NCBI RefSeq assembly: GCF_042850945.1
Contig: NZ_AP031496.1
Span: 3,348,001-3,412,000, forward strand
Direction of reading: 5' to 3'
Length of the DNA stretch: 64,000 bases
DNA from: Halioxenophilus aromaticivorans
Lineage (GTDB): Bacteria; Pseudomonadota; Gammaproteobacteria; Pseudomonadales; Cellvibrionaceae
A model generated the notes under the pieces. The model saw only the letters and a list, made by a program, of their open reading frames with translations. It did no database searches and was not told the origin of the DNA. A program made the position numbers and the translations under genes. Positions 45,124 through 55,268 of the stretch are shown piece by piece (position 1 is the stretch's first letter; the number at the start of each line of letters is the position of its first letter).

Positions 45124-45789
45124 GTGATGAAAACATCAGCCATGGCAATCACTTCCAATAGCAAACAACACCGGGCACGCCCTGCCCGGCCTACCAAACA
45201 CAGCGCCACCCTGTTTACTCTGCTTGCCACCGCAGCACTGTGTTTTGCCCAATCTGGGTACATCCAAGTTAAGGCCATCACCGCCCAGTGGTTAATTGCC
45301 AATGCGTGGGCAAAAACCCTGGCCAGCCAAGAACTGGGCCAGCGCCCTTGGCCCTGGTTAGATACCTGGCCGGTGGCAAAATTATCGGTGCCTGGGTTGG
45401 ATGAAGAGTGGCTTGTGCTTGAAGGGCTACAGGGTCAATCCTTGGCCTTTGGCCCAGGCAGATTGCAATGGCAACTGCCCACCGCTACGGCAGGGCAAAC
45501 GGGGCTACAGTTAATCGCCGCGCACAACGACACCCATTTTAGAAGCCTGGCAAAATTGGCCACCGGTGACACAGTAAAACTGCAAAATCATTTTGGCGGC
45601 TGGCGCACCTATCAAGTGGTGCAAATAAGCACACTGGCGGCCGATGACGGCACCGTAACCGTGGATGCTGGCCAGGTGGACTCCGACGATTTGTTTTTAA
45701 TGACCTGCGACGGTGCATTCCAGGCCCTGGCCGCCAATCAACGGCGCTTGCTGGCCCACCTTAAACCGGTACTTCGCAAGCTAAGCTGA
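45124..45789 (+). CDS. Class GN (proteobacterial) sortase
   Basis: 221 aa. N-terminal signal anchor near 27-48. Catalytic residues are visible: His134 in A-A-H-N-D-T-H-F, Cys195 in L-M-T-C-D and Arg207 or Arg208 in Q-R-R-L. The usual A-G-H is A-A-H here. It should cleave the adjacent VIT/vWA protein after the Thr of its sorting motif and attach it to an unknown acceptor. GTG 45124 and ATG 45127 are both possible starts. The 1-bp gap to its substrate implies coupled translation. Confidence 0.93.
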   Translation: MMKTSAMAITSNSKQHRARPARPTKHSATLFTLLATAALCFAQSGYIQVKAITAQWLIANAWAKTLASQELGQRPWPWLDTWPVAKLSVPGLDEEWLVLEGLQGQSLAFGPGRLQWQLPTATAGQTGLQLIAAHNDTHFRSLAKLATGDTVKLQNHFGGWRTYQVVQISTLAADDGTVTVDAGQVDSDDLFLMTCDGAFQALAANQRRLLAHLKPVLRKLS

Positions 45790-45990
45790 CCCAATCAGGC
45801 AGAGCAAGTTTTTACAATCGCCTTGGTTTTTATCAAAAACAGCGGCTTTGCCGTTTGCCCGGGCCTTGAGATATGTGATCGCGCGTTGTAACTTGTGGGC
45901 TACTACAAATCAACGCCGCTCCTAGAGCCAGCTCCTACACCGCTCTTGGCGTTGCACCAATAATACTGAGCAGGAGATTGGGTAAGATCT

Positions 45991-46827
45991 ATGGAAGCAA
46001 ACATACTGGCCGTCTGGGAATACGATAACCCCTCTGATTTAGCGCTGGAAAAGGCCCACTGGCTAGCACTCAACCAAGGAAGCACCCTGTCGGTGCTGGG
46101 CTACAGCTGTAGCCAAAGTAGCCCTATCGCAGACGACGCGCTGCACGTCCTGGCGAGCGATGTGGTTGGCAATAACATCAAACTGCTCGAATCCAGCTGT
46201 ATCGCGCCGGATCAAATTAACCCATGGCTGCTTAGTGCCAATGCCAGTAAGCGTTATCAATTAGTGGTGAAAACCGCTGCCAAACACAACAGCGATGTAA
46301 AAGATGAAAACGACTGGCAGCTCATTCGACAACTGCCCCACCCGCTGCTGCTTACCATGAATCGCAAATGGAAAACCGAAAAATTCCGCGTGCTGGCCAC
46401 CTTGGATATTTCAGACGACAGCGAAGAACAATTAGAGATGAACCGCGGCGTTTTATCCGTGGCCAAAGCCGCACAAGCAAAGCTCAACGCCGAGCTACAC
46501 GCCGCCTATGTTATCGCTATCCCTAAAACCTTATCCGAGCTGGCCATCAAAGAAAGTGACGAGGTACTGCACAAGGACGGCGATAAAGCGCACCGTGCAC
46601 TGGATTTGGTATTGGCCGATGCCGGTATTCAAGGCGCCCACAGCCACGTGCTGGCCGGCGCAGTACAAGATGAAATCACCAGTTTAGCCAACAAGAAAAA
46701 GTACGATTTGGTGATTATGGGCAGCGTGGGGCGCAAAGGTATCAAAGGCATGCTGCTAGGCAACACCGCCGAGAAAGCCATCGAGAATATCCGCGAGGAT
46801 TTGCTGGTGATAAAACCCAGCTATTAA
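45991..46827 (+). CDS. Tandem universal stress protein (UspE-like)
   Basis: 278 aa with two Usp domains. The N-terminal one is degenerate. The C-terminal one keeps the nucleotide-binding signature G-S-V-G-R-K-G-I-K-G-x-x-x-G-N-T-A-E. E. coli UspE (about 316 aa) has the same tandem layout. CAGGAG lies about 15 nt before the ATG. It is monocistronic and convergent with the second RND operon. Likely role: stress tolerance or motility control, by analogy. Confidence 0.88.
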   Translation: MEANILAVWEYDNPSDLALEKAHWLALNQGSTLSVLGYSCSQSSPIADDALHVLASDVVGNNIKLLESSCIAPDQINPWLLSANASKRYQLVVKTAAKHNSDVKDENDWQLIRQLPHPLLLTMNRKWKTEKFRVLATLDISDDSEEQLEMNRGVLSVAKAAQAKLNAELHAAYVIAIPKTLSELAIKESDEVLHKDGDKAHRALDLVLADAGIQGAHSHVLAGAVQDEITSLANKKKYDLVIMGSVGRKGIKGMLLGNTAEKAIENIREDLLVIKPSY

Positions 46828-46912
46828 ATCCCAGTTTCTAAGAACCCAGCGTCTGGAAACCCACCTTCCTATTGCGCGCGCTCAGCCAGCTAACGAGCCA
46901 ATCAACCAACAA

Positions 46913-46938
46913 AAAAGGGGCCAATTGCGGCCCCTTCG
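46913..46938 (-). terminator. Terminator of the second RND operon
   Basis: AAGGGGCC (46915-46922) pairs with GGCCCCTT (46929-46936). Read on the minus strand the stem is followed by a run of six T, so it terminates the RND operon; it may also slow transcription from the Usp gene. Confidence 0.85.
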
Positions 46939-47048
46939 CTTATAAACCCTAATTTGAGTTTATTGTGGCAGCGGTCAGTAATCCGACCGCTTACGTTTGT
47001 TACCACCAACATTCGATAGCCGCCAGCACATCGGCTTAAGATCGCCCA

Positions 47049-50000
47049 TTAACCACCGGCCGAAACAGGCGTGCCCTCTGGGTTATCCGGCTGAACTTTC
47101 GCGTCTCTTTTGGTAAACAAGTTACCTAGGTCTTGCAGTATCAGATACATGCAAGGCACCAATATCAGCGTAATAACCGTAGCAAACAGTACCGCACAAC
47201 CTAATGACACCGCCATGGGTATTACAAACCTGGCTTGCAAGCTGGTCTCAAACATAATTGGCATTACGCCACAAAAGGTCGTGATTGAAGTCAAGGTGAT
47301 GGGCCTAAACCGCATGCAACCTGCTTCTACGACGGCCTGCCGAATTGAAAGCCCAGTGCGGCGCACTTGGTTGATGTAGTCAGTCATCACTAAGCTATCG
47401 TTAATCACAACACCTGCAGCAGCGATTAAACCAAAGGTGGACATCATGCTGAGATCCATTCCCAAAACAAAATGCCCCCAGATAGCGCCTGTTAGGCTAA
47501 ACGGAATGATGGACATAATAATTAATGGCTGGGCGTAACTTTTCAGCGGCACAGCCAAAAGAATGTAGATCATCAACAGGCCCGCAATAAAGAACAGTAC
47601 CTGTTCGTTGGACTGCTCATTTTGCTTAGCAAGTTCACCCCCCAGCTCTACGCTTAGGCCGGGGAATAGGCTTTTTAGCTCGGGGATAATCTGTTCATCG
47701 ACGTTAATCTGAAACTGCGATGGCTCAAGTAGCACTTCATCCAGGGAGCCATAAACATAGACGCTTAAACGGCCGCCCTCCCGCCGTATATAACCAATAC
47801 CCGGTTTCTCTACCAACTCAACCACATCGCCTAGCATCACCTCTCGCCCACTGGGCGTAGTAACGTAAGCGTATTTCAGCGATGTGAACGATTGACGGGT
47901 TAGCTCAGGGTATCGCACCATGACTTTAAGCTCTTCGCCGTCGCGGATGACCCTTTGCGCTTCTCCTCCATAAAAGCTCACGCCCACCTGCTGCGCTATA
48001 TCGGTGGCTGTTAGCCCTAGGTTGTACGCCACCGGCAGAAGGTTTAACTGGATTTCCTTGCCCACGGGATCGATCGTAGAGCTAACGTCGAACACACCTC
48101 TCTGTCGGTTTAGCAGATCAACAAATTTTCGGCCCGCTGCATTGAGTTGATCAACAGGCAAACCGGTTAGCAGATAGCCAAACTCACCGCCAGCATCTGG
48201 ATTGGTGTTTACGTCGTCGATTACTACAATCGATTTTAAGCCGACAATTTCGGGCATACGTTCACGCCAAATCCTAGCTAGCTCATAGGCGTCGTAGTCA
48301 CGCTGATCTTCATCCACAAAGGAAACCAGCACAAAACCTTCTGTTCGATCCGTGTTGATGACGAGCCTATCCCTAATCATTCCACGGCCGAATTTTTCAA
48401 TGGTTTCGGCCTCTACCGCCATTACCATCTCATCAACGCTGACCAGCGCATCAACAATTGCGCTGTCGGAAACATTGTCACTCAGTTCAATGTTAATAGA
48501 AGGAAAATCATGGGGAACAGGCGGCGTTGGGACAACTCTGACCAAATTAGCCGAGATCAAAGAAAAGCTGATTATCAAAACGCCGACAAATACCGCCAGC
48601 ACTAGGTATCGAGCGCCAAGGCATTTTTCAACCAACGAACGATAATGATTGTTAATAATAGACGAGTAGGCAGCGTTAAACTTAAAGCGCCAACTGCCAG
48701 GTTTAACGGGACCAAATTTGGTGTGTGCCAGATGCGCAGGGAGAATCAGTTTTGATTCGATAAGACTGAACAACAAACACAACATTACCACCACCGCAAT
48801 GCCAACAAAAAATGCGGATTCTGGCCCAGTGGACATGGTAAACGGCGCAAAAACGGCAATGGTTGTGAGTACCCCAAAGGTAGCCGGTGTGGCCACCCGC
48901 TTGGTGCCGATTACAACGCTGCGAACACCATTGCCGTTCTTTTCAATTTCCGAAAAGGCACTCTCTCCTATCACAATGGCGTCGTCCACGACGATACCTA
49001 GCACCATGATAAAACCGAATAACGACACAACGTTAATCGTTACGCCAAAGAACGGCATCAATAACATCGCGCCCAGAAAGCAGATTGGTAAACCAATCAT
49101 TACCCAAATCGCTAACTTTAAACGCAGAAAAATAGTCAGCATTACGCCAACCAGCAAAGCCCCCATAAAGAGGTTTTTCTTCATCATGTCCAACCGACCA
49201 TTGAGATAGTAGGTTGTATCGACTAGAACCTGTAGTTCAATACCACTGGGTAAGGTTGCACGCCTCTGATCTAGCCATTGCTTAACTTGCTTTGAAACAT
49301 CCACCGTGTTTTGGTCTGCAGTGCCTTTTACCGAAAAGTAAATGGCGTTTTGCCCGGAGAACTTCAGATAGTGCTCTCCTTCAACAAAACTGTCTTTTAT
49401 TTCTGCGATTTCACCCAACAGCACTTTTGCGCCGTCTTGACCAATCTTCACCGGTATTTTAGAGAATTCCTCACCGCTGTAGGATTGGCTTTCCAAGCGC
49501 ACGGACACGATACCGCCCTGGGAACGCAATTGCCCGGCGGACATATTGCTTGAGTACGCGGAGATAGCGTTAGAGACATCGGCTAGCGACAAGCCATATT
49601 CGCGTAAGACTTGGGGGTCGACTTCAATGCTGATTTCGTCGTCTGGGTATTCAACTTCAACGATATTTACCTGATTTAAGTTCAGCAGTTCATCTTCTAA
49701 TTGTTTTGCCAGTGGTTTTAAATCTTGGACCGGCACATCACCGGTCAGCGCCATGTCGATAATTTCCTGACGGAATTCAACTTGATAAACCGTCAACGGT
49801 TCCATTTCTGCCGGGAAGGTAGCAATACCATCAACCCTCAGCTTTACCTTATCCATGGTTTCGGCCAAATCGGCTTCAGTATCGATTTCCAGCGTTGCCA
49901 TGCCGCTGTTTCTGAAAGAACGGGTTACGATACGGTCGATTTCAGTCACGTCTTTCAACGCTTCTTCGACCTTAATCATTATTCCTTCTTCAATTTCTTG

Positions 50001-50246
50001 CGGCGAAGCGCCTGGGTAATTAGCTTGAATTTGAATCATATCCAGTTCAATGTTTGGGAACATTTGCCGTGATATGGTCAGATAAGACACCAACCCGAGA
50101 ATGATTATGAACCACATTAAAAGGTTCGCCGCCACTGGGTTATGTGCAAAATAACCAATAATGCCGGACTTAATATTGCGCTCGGCGTTCTCTTCCTCTA
50201 ACGCTGCGGTGGGCGCCGAACTTGTTTCAGGACTGTCCTTGGTCAT
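47049..50246 (-). CDS. RND efflux pump permease, HAE1-like
   Basis: 1065 aa inner-membrane proton-driven exporter. A ~30-residue cytoplasmic N-terminus precedes TM1; two large periplasmic domains and 12 TM helices follow. The TM4 relay motif is intact (G-I-V-V-D-D-A-I), unlike the other pump in this window. The adaptor gene lies 8 bp upstream. No outer-membrane factor is encoded beside it, so it probably recruits one from elsewhere, such as the product at 17074-18495 or a TolC. Substrate unknown. Confidence 0.93.
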   Translation of the reverse strand: MTKDSPETSSAPTAALEEENAERNIKSGIIGYFAHNPVAANLLMWFIIILGLVSYLTISRQMFPNIELDMIQIQANYPGASPQEIEEGIMIKVEEALKDVTEIDRIVTRSFRNSGMATLEIDTEADLAETMDKVKLRVDGIATFPAEMEPLTVYQVEFRQEIIDMALTGDVPVQDLKPLAKQLEDELLNLNQVNIVEVEYPDDEISIEVDPQVLREYGLSLADVSNAISAYSSNMSAGQLRSQGGIVSVRLESQSYSGEEFSKIPVKIGQDGAKVLLGEIAEIKDSFVEGEHYLKFSGQNAIYFSVKGTADQNTVDVSKQVKQWLDQRRATLPSGIELQVLVDTTYYLNGRLDMMKKNLFMGALLVGVMLTIFLRLKLAIWVMIGLPICFLGAMLLMPFFGVTINVVSLFGFIMVLGIVVDDAIVIGESAFSEIEKNGNGVRSVVIGTKRVATPATFGVLTTIAVFAPFTMSTGPESAFFVGIAVVVMLCLLFSLIESKLILPAHLAHTKFGPVKPGSWRFKFNAAYSSIINNHYRSLVEKCLGARYLVLAVFVGVLIISFSLISANLVRVVPTPPVPHDFPSINIELSDNVSDSAIVDALVSVDEMVMAVEAETIEKFGRGMIRDRLVINTDRTEGFVLVSFVDEDQRDYDAYELARIWRERMPEIVGLKSIVVIDDVNTNPDAGGEFGYLLTGLPVDQLNAAGRKFVDLLNRQRGVFDVSSTIDPVGKEIQLNLLPVAYNLGLTATDIAQQVGVSFYGGEAQRVIRDGEELKVMVRYPELTRQSFTSLKYAYVTTPSGREVMLGDVVELVEKPGIGYIRREGGRLSVYVYGSLDEVLLEPSQFQINVDEQIIPELKSLFPGLSVELGGELAKQNEQSNEQVLFFIAGLLMIYILLAVPLKSYAQPLIIMSIIPFSLTGAIWGHFVLGMDLSMMSTFGLIAAAGVVINDSLVMTDYINQVRRTGLSIRQAVVEAGCMRFRPITLTSITTFCGVMPIMFETSLQARFVIPMAVSLGCAVLFATVITLILVPCMYLILQDLGNLFTKRDAKVQPDNPEGTPVSAGG

Positions 50247-50254
50247 TTTATGCC

Positions 50255-51430
50255 TCAGCGTGTTACCGTTTTATCATTAGTGTTGGCAGAAATACCCTGA
50301 TGCTGATCATTAATTACTTTAACTTTCATCCCAGCCTGGGGGTATTCTGGCAAAGTGGTGATGACATTATCACTGGGCGTGAGACCATCGTTAATTAGAA
50401 AGCTGCCACCTTCTTCCCGTAAAATTTGCACTGGTCGCGACTCCAACTCGGACTGATCATTTACAACCCAAACCGTTCTGTTGATAACAAGTTGTTGCGG
50501 CATCTTAACGATGTTGTGGAAAGTTTTACCGGCAAAGCTGACTTCGACATAGCTGCCAAAGCGCAACGGGCGCGCATCGGTTTGGAGTGCGTAGGGATCT
50601 TCTACCTCCACCAAAACGCGAGTCATTCTGGTTTCCTCATCGATGGTGCCCAGATCGTGCAAAATTTTGCCCTTGCGAACACCGCCCTGGAGTGAGTCGC
50701 CAGCAACAGTAACTTGTGTACCTGCGAGATCGTCCGGCAAGAATTGGCTATCAAACCCAGGAATGGGCACAACAATTTTCGCACGCTCAATGCTATACAG
50801 CGTGGCCACCGTAGAACCGATGCTCAAATACTGACCAACGCCAATATTGGATTCAACCACCAGAGCATCAAACGGCGCATAGACGTCGCAGTTTTCCAAA
50901 TCTCGTTTAGCGATTCTCAAAGCGGCCTCGGCCGATTTGACACTGGCCTTAGCGCTCATTACCTGAGGCTTACGTAGAAACAGATCGGTATATTTCTTAT
51001 TGGGATTACGGCGTGCCTCATCCGCTGATACATCTGCCTGAGCCTGCTCTTCTATCAAGCTCGCTTTTGCCTGGTTGAGGCTTGCCTCTGCCTGCAAATA
51101 GGCCGATTCGTAGGCGTCTTTCTCCACTGAGAATAACAGGTCACCTTTTTTAACACGCCCACCTTCAATAAAATTGGGGTGCCAATGGGTGACTTCACCC
51201 GAGACCTGAGCCGCAAGTGGCGTTATCTCGACCGGCTGCACGGACGCAAACTGTGAGATAATAACTTGATAATCTTGCTGTTTCGCAGGCTCAATTCGTA
51301 CATTGGGTCTGCCGTCGTATTCAACAGTTTGTGATTCTTGCTTAGCAACTGCATTTACTGCAACGAATCCAGCGACACTGCCGGCAAGAATAAGCACCGG
51401 TAATGCAACTGAAACCAACATCGCCTTCAT
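50255..51430 (-). CDS. RND periplasmic adaptor (HlyD/AcrA family)
   Basis: 391 aa from ATG 51430, which gives M-K-A-M-L-V-S-V-A-L-P as the start of one TM/signal helix. The frame opens nine codons earlier (M-G-I-Y-K-G) and that start cannot be excluded. Order: membrane anchor, lipoyl half, short coiled coil (about 95-165), lipoyl half (V-Y-A-P-F-D-A-L-V) and beta-barrel domains. It pairs with the pump gene 8 bp downstream. Confidence 0.92.
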   Translation of the reverse strand: MKAMLVSVALPVLILAGSVAGFVAVNAVAKQESQTVEYDGRPNVRIEPAKQQDYQVIISQFASVQPVEITPLAAQVSGEVTHWHPNFIEGGRVKKGDLLFSVEKDAYESAYLQAEASLNQAKASLIEEQAQADVSADEARRNPNKKYTDLFLRKPQVMSAKASVKSAEAALRIAKRDLENCDVYAPFDALVVESNIGVGQYLSIGSTVATLYSIERAKIVVPIPGFDSQFLPDDLAGTQVTVAGDSLQGGVRKGKILHDLGTIDEETRMTRVLVEVEDPYALQTDARPLRFGSYVEVSFAGKTFHNIVKMPQQLVINRTVWVVNDQSELESRPVQILREEGGSFLINDGLTPSDNVITTLPEYPQAGMKVKVINDQHQGISANTNDKTVTR

Positions 51431-51858
51431 ATTTTCGTATCCCTTGTATATACCCATCGCTCGTCAAAACCAGACAAGAATGGCAAAGCTCCCCACAATA
51501 GAGGCTTCTTAATTAGTGTATTCATCAAACTAGTCGGCTACTAACCTGCTTCCATAACAATCGCCGAGTACTAGACGCAGCTCTAGATCAAATGGTTGCA
51601 TTGTTTTGTTATTTTGATGGGTATTGCGTCTGTGACTAATTAGCAAGCTCTCTGGCGTAAAACCAGGTTCAATTGACACCTAATTACTGTCGCTTCCCAA
51701 GGACAGTTCACTATGGACAGCAACATTCTCCGCCGCAGTTGATTCTAGCACCTAGGAAGCTTATTTACGTGCAAATTGACTATGACACCTAGGCTCAAGC
51801 TAACCACAAAGACCGGTAGGAATATTAAGTCCTATCTGGCAGGAGGGGTGTTCAGTAC
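51431..51858. other. Intergenic region between RND adaptor and rlmB
   Basis: 428 bp without a supported gene. It holds the RND operon promoter region with an inverted repeat CTAGA-6-TCTAG (51571-51586), and two copies of CACCTAGG further on. No rlmB terminator is obvious. Confidence 0.5.
51571..51586. promoter_or_regulatory. Inverted repeat upstream of the RND operon
   Basis: CTAGA and TCTAG flank 6 bp, about 140 bp upstream of the adaptor start. The layout suits a TetR/MarR-like dimer site, but no regulator gene is adjacent. Confidence 0.3.
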
Positions 51859-52596
51859 TTAAGACCGCTGGCGTACCGCTTCAAACAAAAATACACCGGC
51901 CGCCACCGACACGTTCAAGCTGGAAACGGAGCCAGCCATGGGCAGTTTGGCAAGGTAATCGCAGTTCTCTCGGGTTAGCCTGCGCAAGCCGGAACCCTCA
52001 GCCCCCATCACCAGGGCCACCGGGCCTTTTAGATCACATTCGTACAGGGCTTGCTCTGCTTCACCGGCGGCGCCGTACACCCAAACGCCCAGCTCTTGCA
52101 GCTGTTTTAAGGTGCGCGACAAATTAGTCACTGTGATGTAAGGCACCACATCGGCTGCACCGCTGGCGATTTTACGGGCGGTGGAATTAAGGCTGGCGGA
52201 ATTGTCCTTGGGCGCCACCACGGCCAGGGCACCGGCGGCCTCGGCGCTACGAATGCAGGCGCCAAGGTTGTGGGGATCGGTGACGCCATCCAGCACCAAT
52301 ATTAACGCCGGTGCCGTGGAACTCTCCACCATGGCGTAAAGCGCATCCTCGGTAAAACTTTGGCCGGGCGTCGCTATCGCCACAACGCCTTGATGGTTGC
52401 CCTCAACCAACTTATCTAAGCTGGCACGGCTTTGCATCTGTATCCTAATTTGCTCGGCCTGGGCCAGCTTTAACACCTGTTGCAGGCGTTTATCCTGCCG
52501 ATCTTTTAACACTCGCAGCTCTACAACTCGTTGCGGAGCAGATTTCAATAAGGCCAATACCGAATGCAGGCCGAAGATGGTTTCTTGTTTTGCCAT
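51859..52596 (-). CDS. rlmB: 23S rRNA (guanosine-2'-O-)-methyltransferase
   Basis: 245 aa SPOUT-class enzyme that methylates G2251 of 23S rRNA. An N-terminal L30e-like substrate-binding domain (1-75) precedes the knotted domain, with N-L-G-A-C-I-R-S-A-E, G-A-E-G-S-G-L-R-R-L and S-L-N-V-S-V-A-A. It begins 2 bp after rnr; the rnr-rlmB pair is a conserved gammaproteobacterial arrangement. Confidence 0.97.
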   Translation of the reverse strand: MAKQETIFGLHSVLALLKSAPQRVVELRVLKDRQDKRLQQVLKLAQAEQIRIQMQSRASLDKLVEGNHQGVVAIATPGQSFTEDALYAMVESSTAPALILVLDGVTDPHNLGACIRSAEAAGALAVVAPKDNSASLNSTARKIASGAADVVPYITVTNLSRTLKQLQELGVWVYGAAGEAEQALYECDLKGPVALVMGAEGSGLRRLTRENCDYLAKLPMAGSVSSLNVSVAAGVFLFEAVRQRS

Positions 52597-52598
52597 GG

Positions 52599-55268
52599 TT
52601 ACCGTTTTTTACTGGGTTTTGCTTTAGAACGTGCCGGCGCTTTTTTAGCCTTGGGCTTTGCGCTCGTCTTGGGCTTAGCACTCGCCTTGGCCTTTCTGCT
52701 CGCCGGTGTTTTTTTGGCTGCGGGCTTTTTCTTTGCCCCTCTACTGTCGCCGTTGTCAGCTTTGGCTAGGGCCGCTTCCCGGCTAATGGCTTTTCTCAGC
52801 TCTCTGCTATCTAACGGGTTATTATCCGTAGCGGCTTTTTTAACCGGTTTTTTACTGGTTTTTGCCGGTGTCGCCGCGCGTTTACGAGGCGTGGCTTTAC
52901 CACCGCCATTTCTGGCTCGCTCCTGGTCGTGTAATTCCGCCATTAGTTTGGCTTTGGCACTTACCCGCACTTTTTTGGGTTTGGATTCACGCAATTCAAA
53001 GTCGATTTTACGCTCATCCAAATTCACGCTGGCCACAGCCACGGTCACCTGATCGCCCAAGCGAAAAACCTGGCGGGTGCGTTCGCCCACCAACCGATGT
53101 TGGGCTTGGTCGTAACGATAGTAGTCGCCGGGCAAGGCTGTGACGTGCACCAGCCCCTCAACGTAGAGATCCTTTAACTCAACAAATAAGCCAAAATTGG
53201 TGACTGCACTTACCACGCCTTCGAAGACTTCGCCCACACGGTCGCGCAGATATTCACACTTAAGCCAACTGACCACTTCGCGGGTAGCGTCATCGGCGCG
53301 TCGCTCAGTTAGAGAACACTGCTCACCCAACTGCAAAATGGCATTCATGTCGTAGGGGTAGATTTGCTCGCGCTTAAGCTTACGTGCCCCTTTGATAGGC
53401 TGCAGATTATTAGCGACTTTGGCCACCAACTCTTCACCATCGGTGCCGGCACGCAATAGATAGCGAATGGCACGGTGCACTAGTAAGTCCGGATAGCGAC
53501 GGATGGGCGAGGTAAAGTGGGTGTACGCACTGTAGGACAAACCAAAATGCCCCTGGTTATCGGGCTGGTACTTGGCCTGGGACATACTGCGCAGCATCAC
53601 GGTTTGGATGAGATTGGCATCCGGCCGGTCTTTTATCATTTGCAGCACCGCTTGGTAGGCAGCCGGGGTTGGCTTACCTTTACCACGCATAGACAAGCCC
53701 AACTCCCCCAAGAAAGTTTGCAGGTTTTCTAGCTTGTCGCCGCTGGGGCCTTCGTGCACTCGGTACAGGGCCTCCAGCGTGGCTTTATCCAGCAATCTGG
53801 CGGCGCATACGTTGGCGCACAGCATGCATTCTTCAATTAATTTGTGAGCATCATTACGGTGCACTGGCACGATGCGGTCAATTTTGCGGTTGGCGTCAAA
53901 CAGGATACGGGTTTCCACCGTCTCAAAATCGATGGCGCCACGCTGGCTGCGTTCGCTGCGCAGTGCTTGATAGAGATCATGCAGCGTATCTATAGGGCCT
54001 AACACGTGATTGTATTGCTTGCGAATACCACTGTTTGGGTTGCTGCGCTCATCAATCATTTGGCCAACCTTGGTGTAGGTCAGGCGCTCGTGGGAATGGA
54101 TCACTCCTTCATAAAACTTGTAACCACTTACCTTGCCAGCGGCGCTGACGGTCATCTCGCACACCATTACCAATCGATCAACATTGGGGTTAAGTGAGCA
54201 CAAACCGTTGGATAAAGCCTCCGGCAGCATGGGCACGACAAAATCTGGGAAATACACAGAGTTGCCACGGGTGATGGCTTCTTCGTCCAGCGCCGAGCCC
54301 GGCGCCACGTAATGGGATACATCAGCAATGGCCACGTACAAGCGCCAACCGCCGTTTTTTTTAGTCTCGGCATAGACTGCGTCGTCGAAGTCCCTGGCAT
54401 CTTCGCCATCAATGGTTACAAACGGCAGCTTGCGTAAATCCACCCGCTTGCGCTTGTCCAAATCATCCACCTGATCTGGCAGGGACTCGGCCTCTGCGGT
54501 GACCGCCGATGGCCATACATTGGGGATGTCGTGGCTGCGAATGGCCACATCAATTTCCATACCGGGCGCCAAATGCTCGCCCAGTACCTCGGAAATTTCG
54601 CCGGCGGGCAAATTGCGACGATCGGGCTGCTGGCCAATGCTAACCACCACATAATCGCCCCGTTTGGCGTCCATTAGCTTATCTTTGGTGACCATCACGT
54701 CGTGGGTCAAACGGGGGTTATCCGGGCGCACAAAATGGATGCCAGATTCACTGAACAAGCGGCCCACCAACTGCTGCGTATTGTGTTGCAATACTTCAAC
54801 GATGGTGCCCTCTCGGCGGCCACGGTGATCGCGCCGATTGACTCGAACCACCACGTCGTCGCCATGAAATACTTGCCGCATTTGGCGGTTGGATAAATAC
54901 ACGTCATCGTCATCGCTGGCGGGATCAAGGACAAATCCAAAGCCATCCTTGTGGCCTTGCACACGGCCGCGAACCAGGTTCATTTTATCGATGGCACCAA
55001 ACGCACCACGGCGATTGCTTAAAATTTGGCCATCACGACTCATGGCGATTAAACGCCGACGAACCCCTTCTATGCCGTCTTCATCGGTAACATCAAGAAT
55101 CTCGCACATTTGCTCGTGGGTTACAGGGCCGGAGTGGTTCTGAATGATATCGAGCATGTACTCGCGGCTGGGAACGGGTTTTTTGTAATTGCGCGCCTCG
55201 CGGGCGGCGTGCGGGTCTGACTGTTGGGTGCTGTCTGCCGGAGCAGGTTTAGCCTTTTTTCTGGGCAA
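52599..55268 (-). CDS. rnr: Ribonuclease R
   Basis: 889 aa 3'-5' exoribonuclease acting on structured RNA and in rRNA/tmRNA quality control. Order: N-terminal HTH and cold-shock/OB domains, RNB catalytic domain with D-G-E-D-A-R-D-F-D-D-A and R-R-Y-P-D-L-L-V-H-R, S1 domain (about 645-735), then a long Lys/Ala/Pro-rich basic tail (from about 765). The tail is longer and more repetitive than in E. coli RNase R (813 aa). TTG start at 55268 is supported by AAGGAAGG upstream. rlmB follows 2 bp later. Confidence 0.96.
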   Translation of the reverse strand: MPRKKAKPAPADSTQQSDPHAAREARNYKKPVPSREYMLDIIQNHSGPVTHEQMCEILDVTDEDGIEGVRRRLIAMSRDGQILSNRRGAFGAIDKMNLVRGRVQGHKDGFGFVLDPASDDDDVYLSNRQMRQVFHGDDVVVRVNRRDHRGRREGTIVEVLQHNTQQLVGRLFSESGIHFVRPDNPRLTHDVMVTKDKLMDAKRGDYVVVSIGQQPDRRNLPAGEISEVLGEHLAPGMEIDVAIRSHDIPNVWPSAVTAEAESLPDQVDDLDKRKRVDLRKLPFVTIDGEDARDFDDAVYAETKKNGGWRLYVAIADVSHYVAPGSALDEEAITRGNSVYFPDFVVPMLPEALSNGLCSLNPNVDRLVMVCEMTVSAAGKVSGYKFYEGVIHSHERLTYTKVGQMIDERSNPNSGIRKQYNHVLGPIDTLHDLYQALRSERSQRGAIDFETVETRILFDANRKIDRIVPVHRNDAHKLIEECMLCANVCAARLLDKATLEALYRVHEGPSGDKLENLQTFLGELGLSMRGKGKPTPAAYQAVLQMIKDRPDANLIQTVMLRSMSQAKYQPDNQGHFGLSYSAYTHFTSPIRRYPDLLVHRAIRYLLRAGTDGEELVAKVANNLQPIKGARKLKREQIYPYDMNAILQLGEQCSLTERRADDATREVVSWLKCEYLRDRVGEVFEGVVSAVTNFGLFVELKDLYVEGLVHVTALPGDYYRYDQAQHRLVGERTRQVFRLGDQVTVAVASVNLDERKIDFELRESKPKKVRVSAKAKLMAELHDQERARNGGGKATPRKRAATPAKTSKKPVKKAATDNNPLDSRELRKAISREAALAKADNGDSRGAKKKPAAKKTPASRKAKASAKPKTSAKPKAKKAPARSKAKPSKKR

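Noticed and set aside
52564..53052. 162-codon hydrophobic ORF antisense to the 3' end of rnr
   Set aside because: The Leu/Ala/Phe-rich text is the mirror of the Lys/Ala-rich RNase R tail, not a membrane protein.
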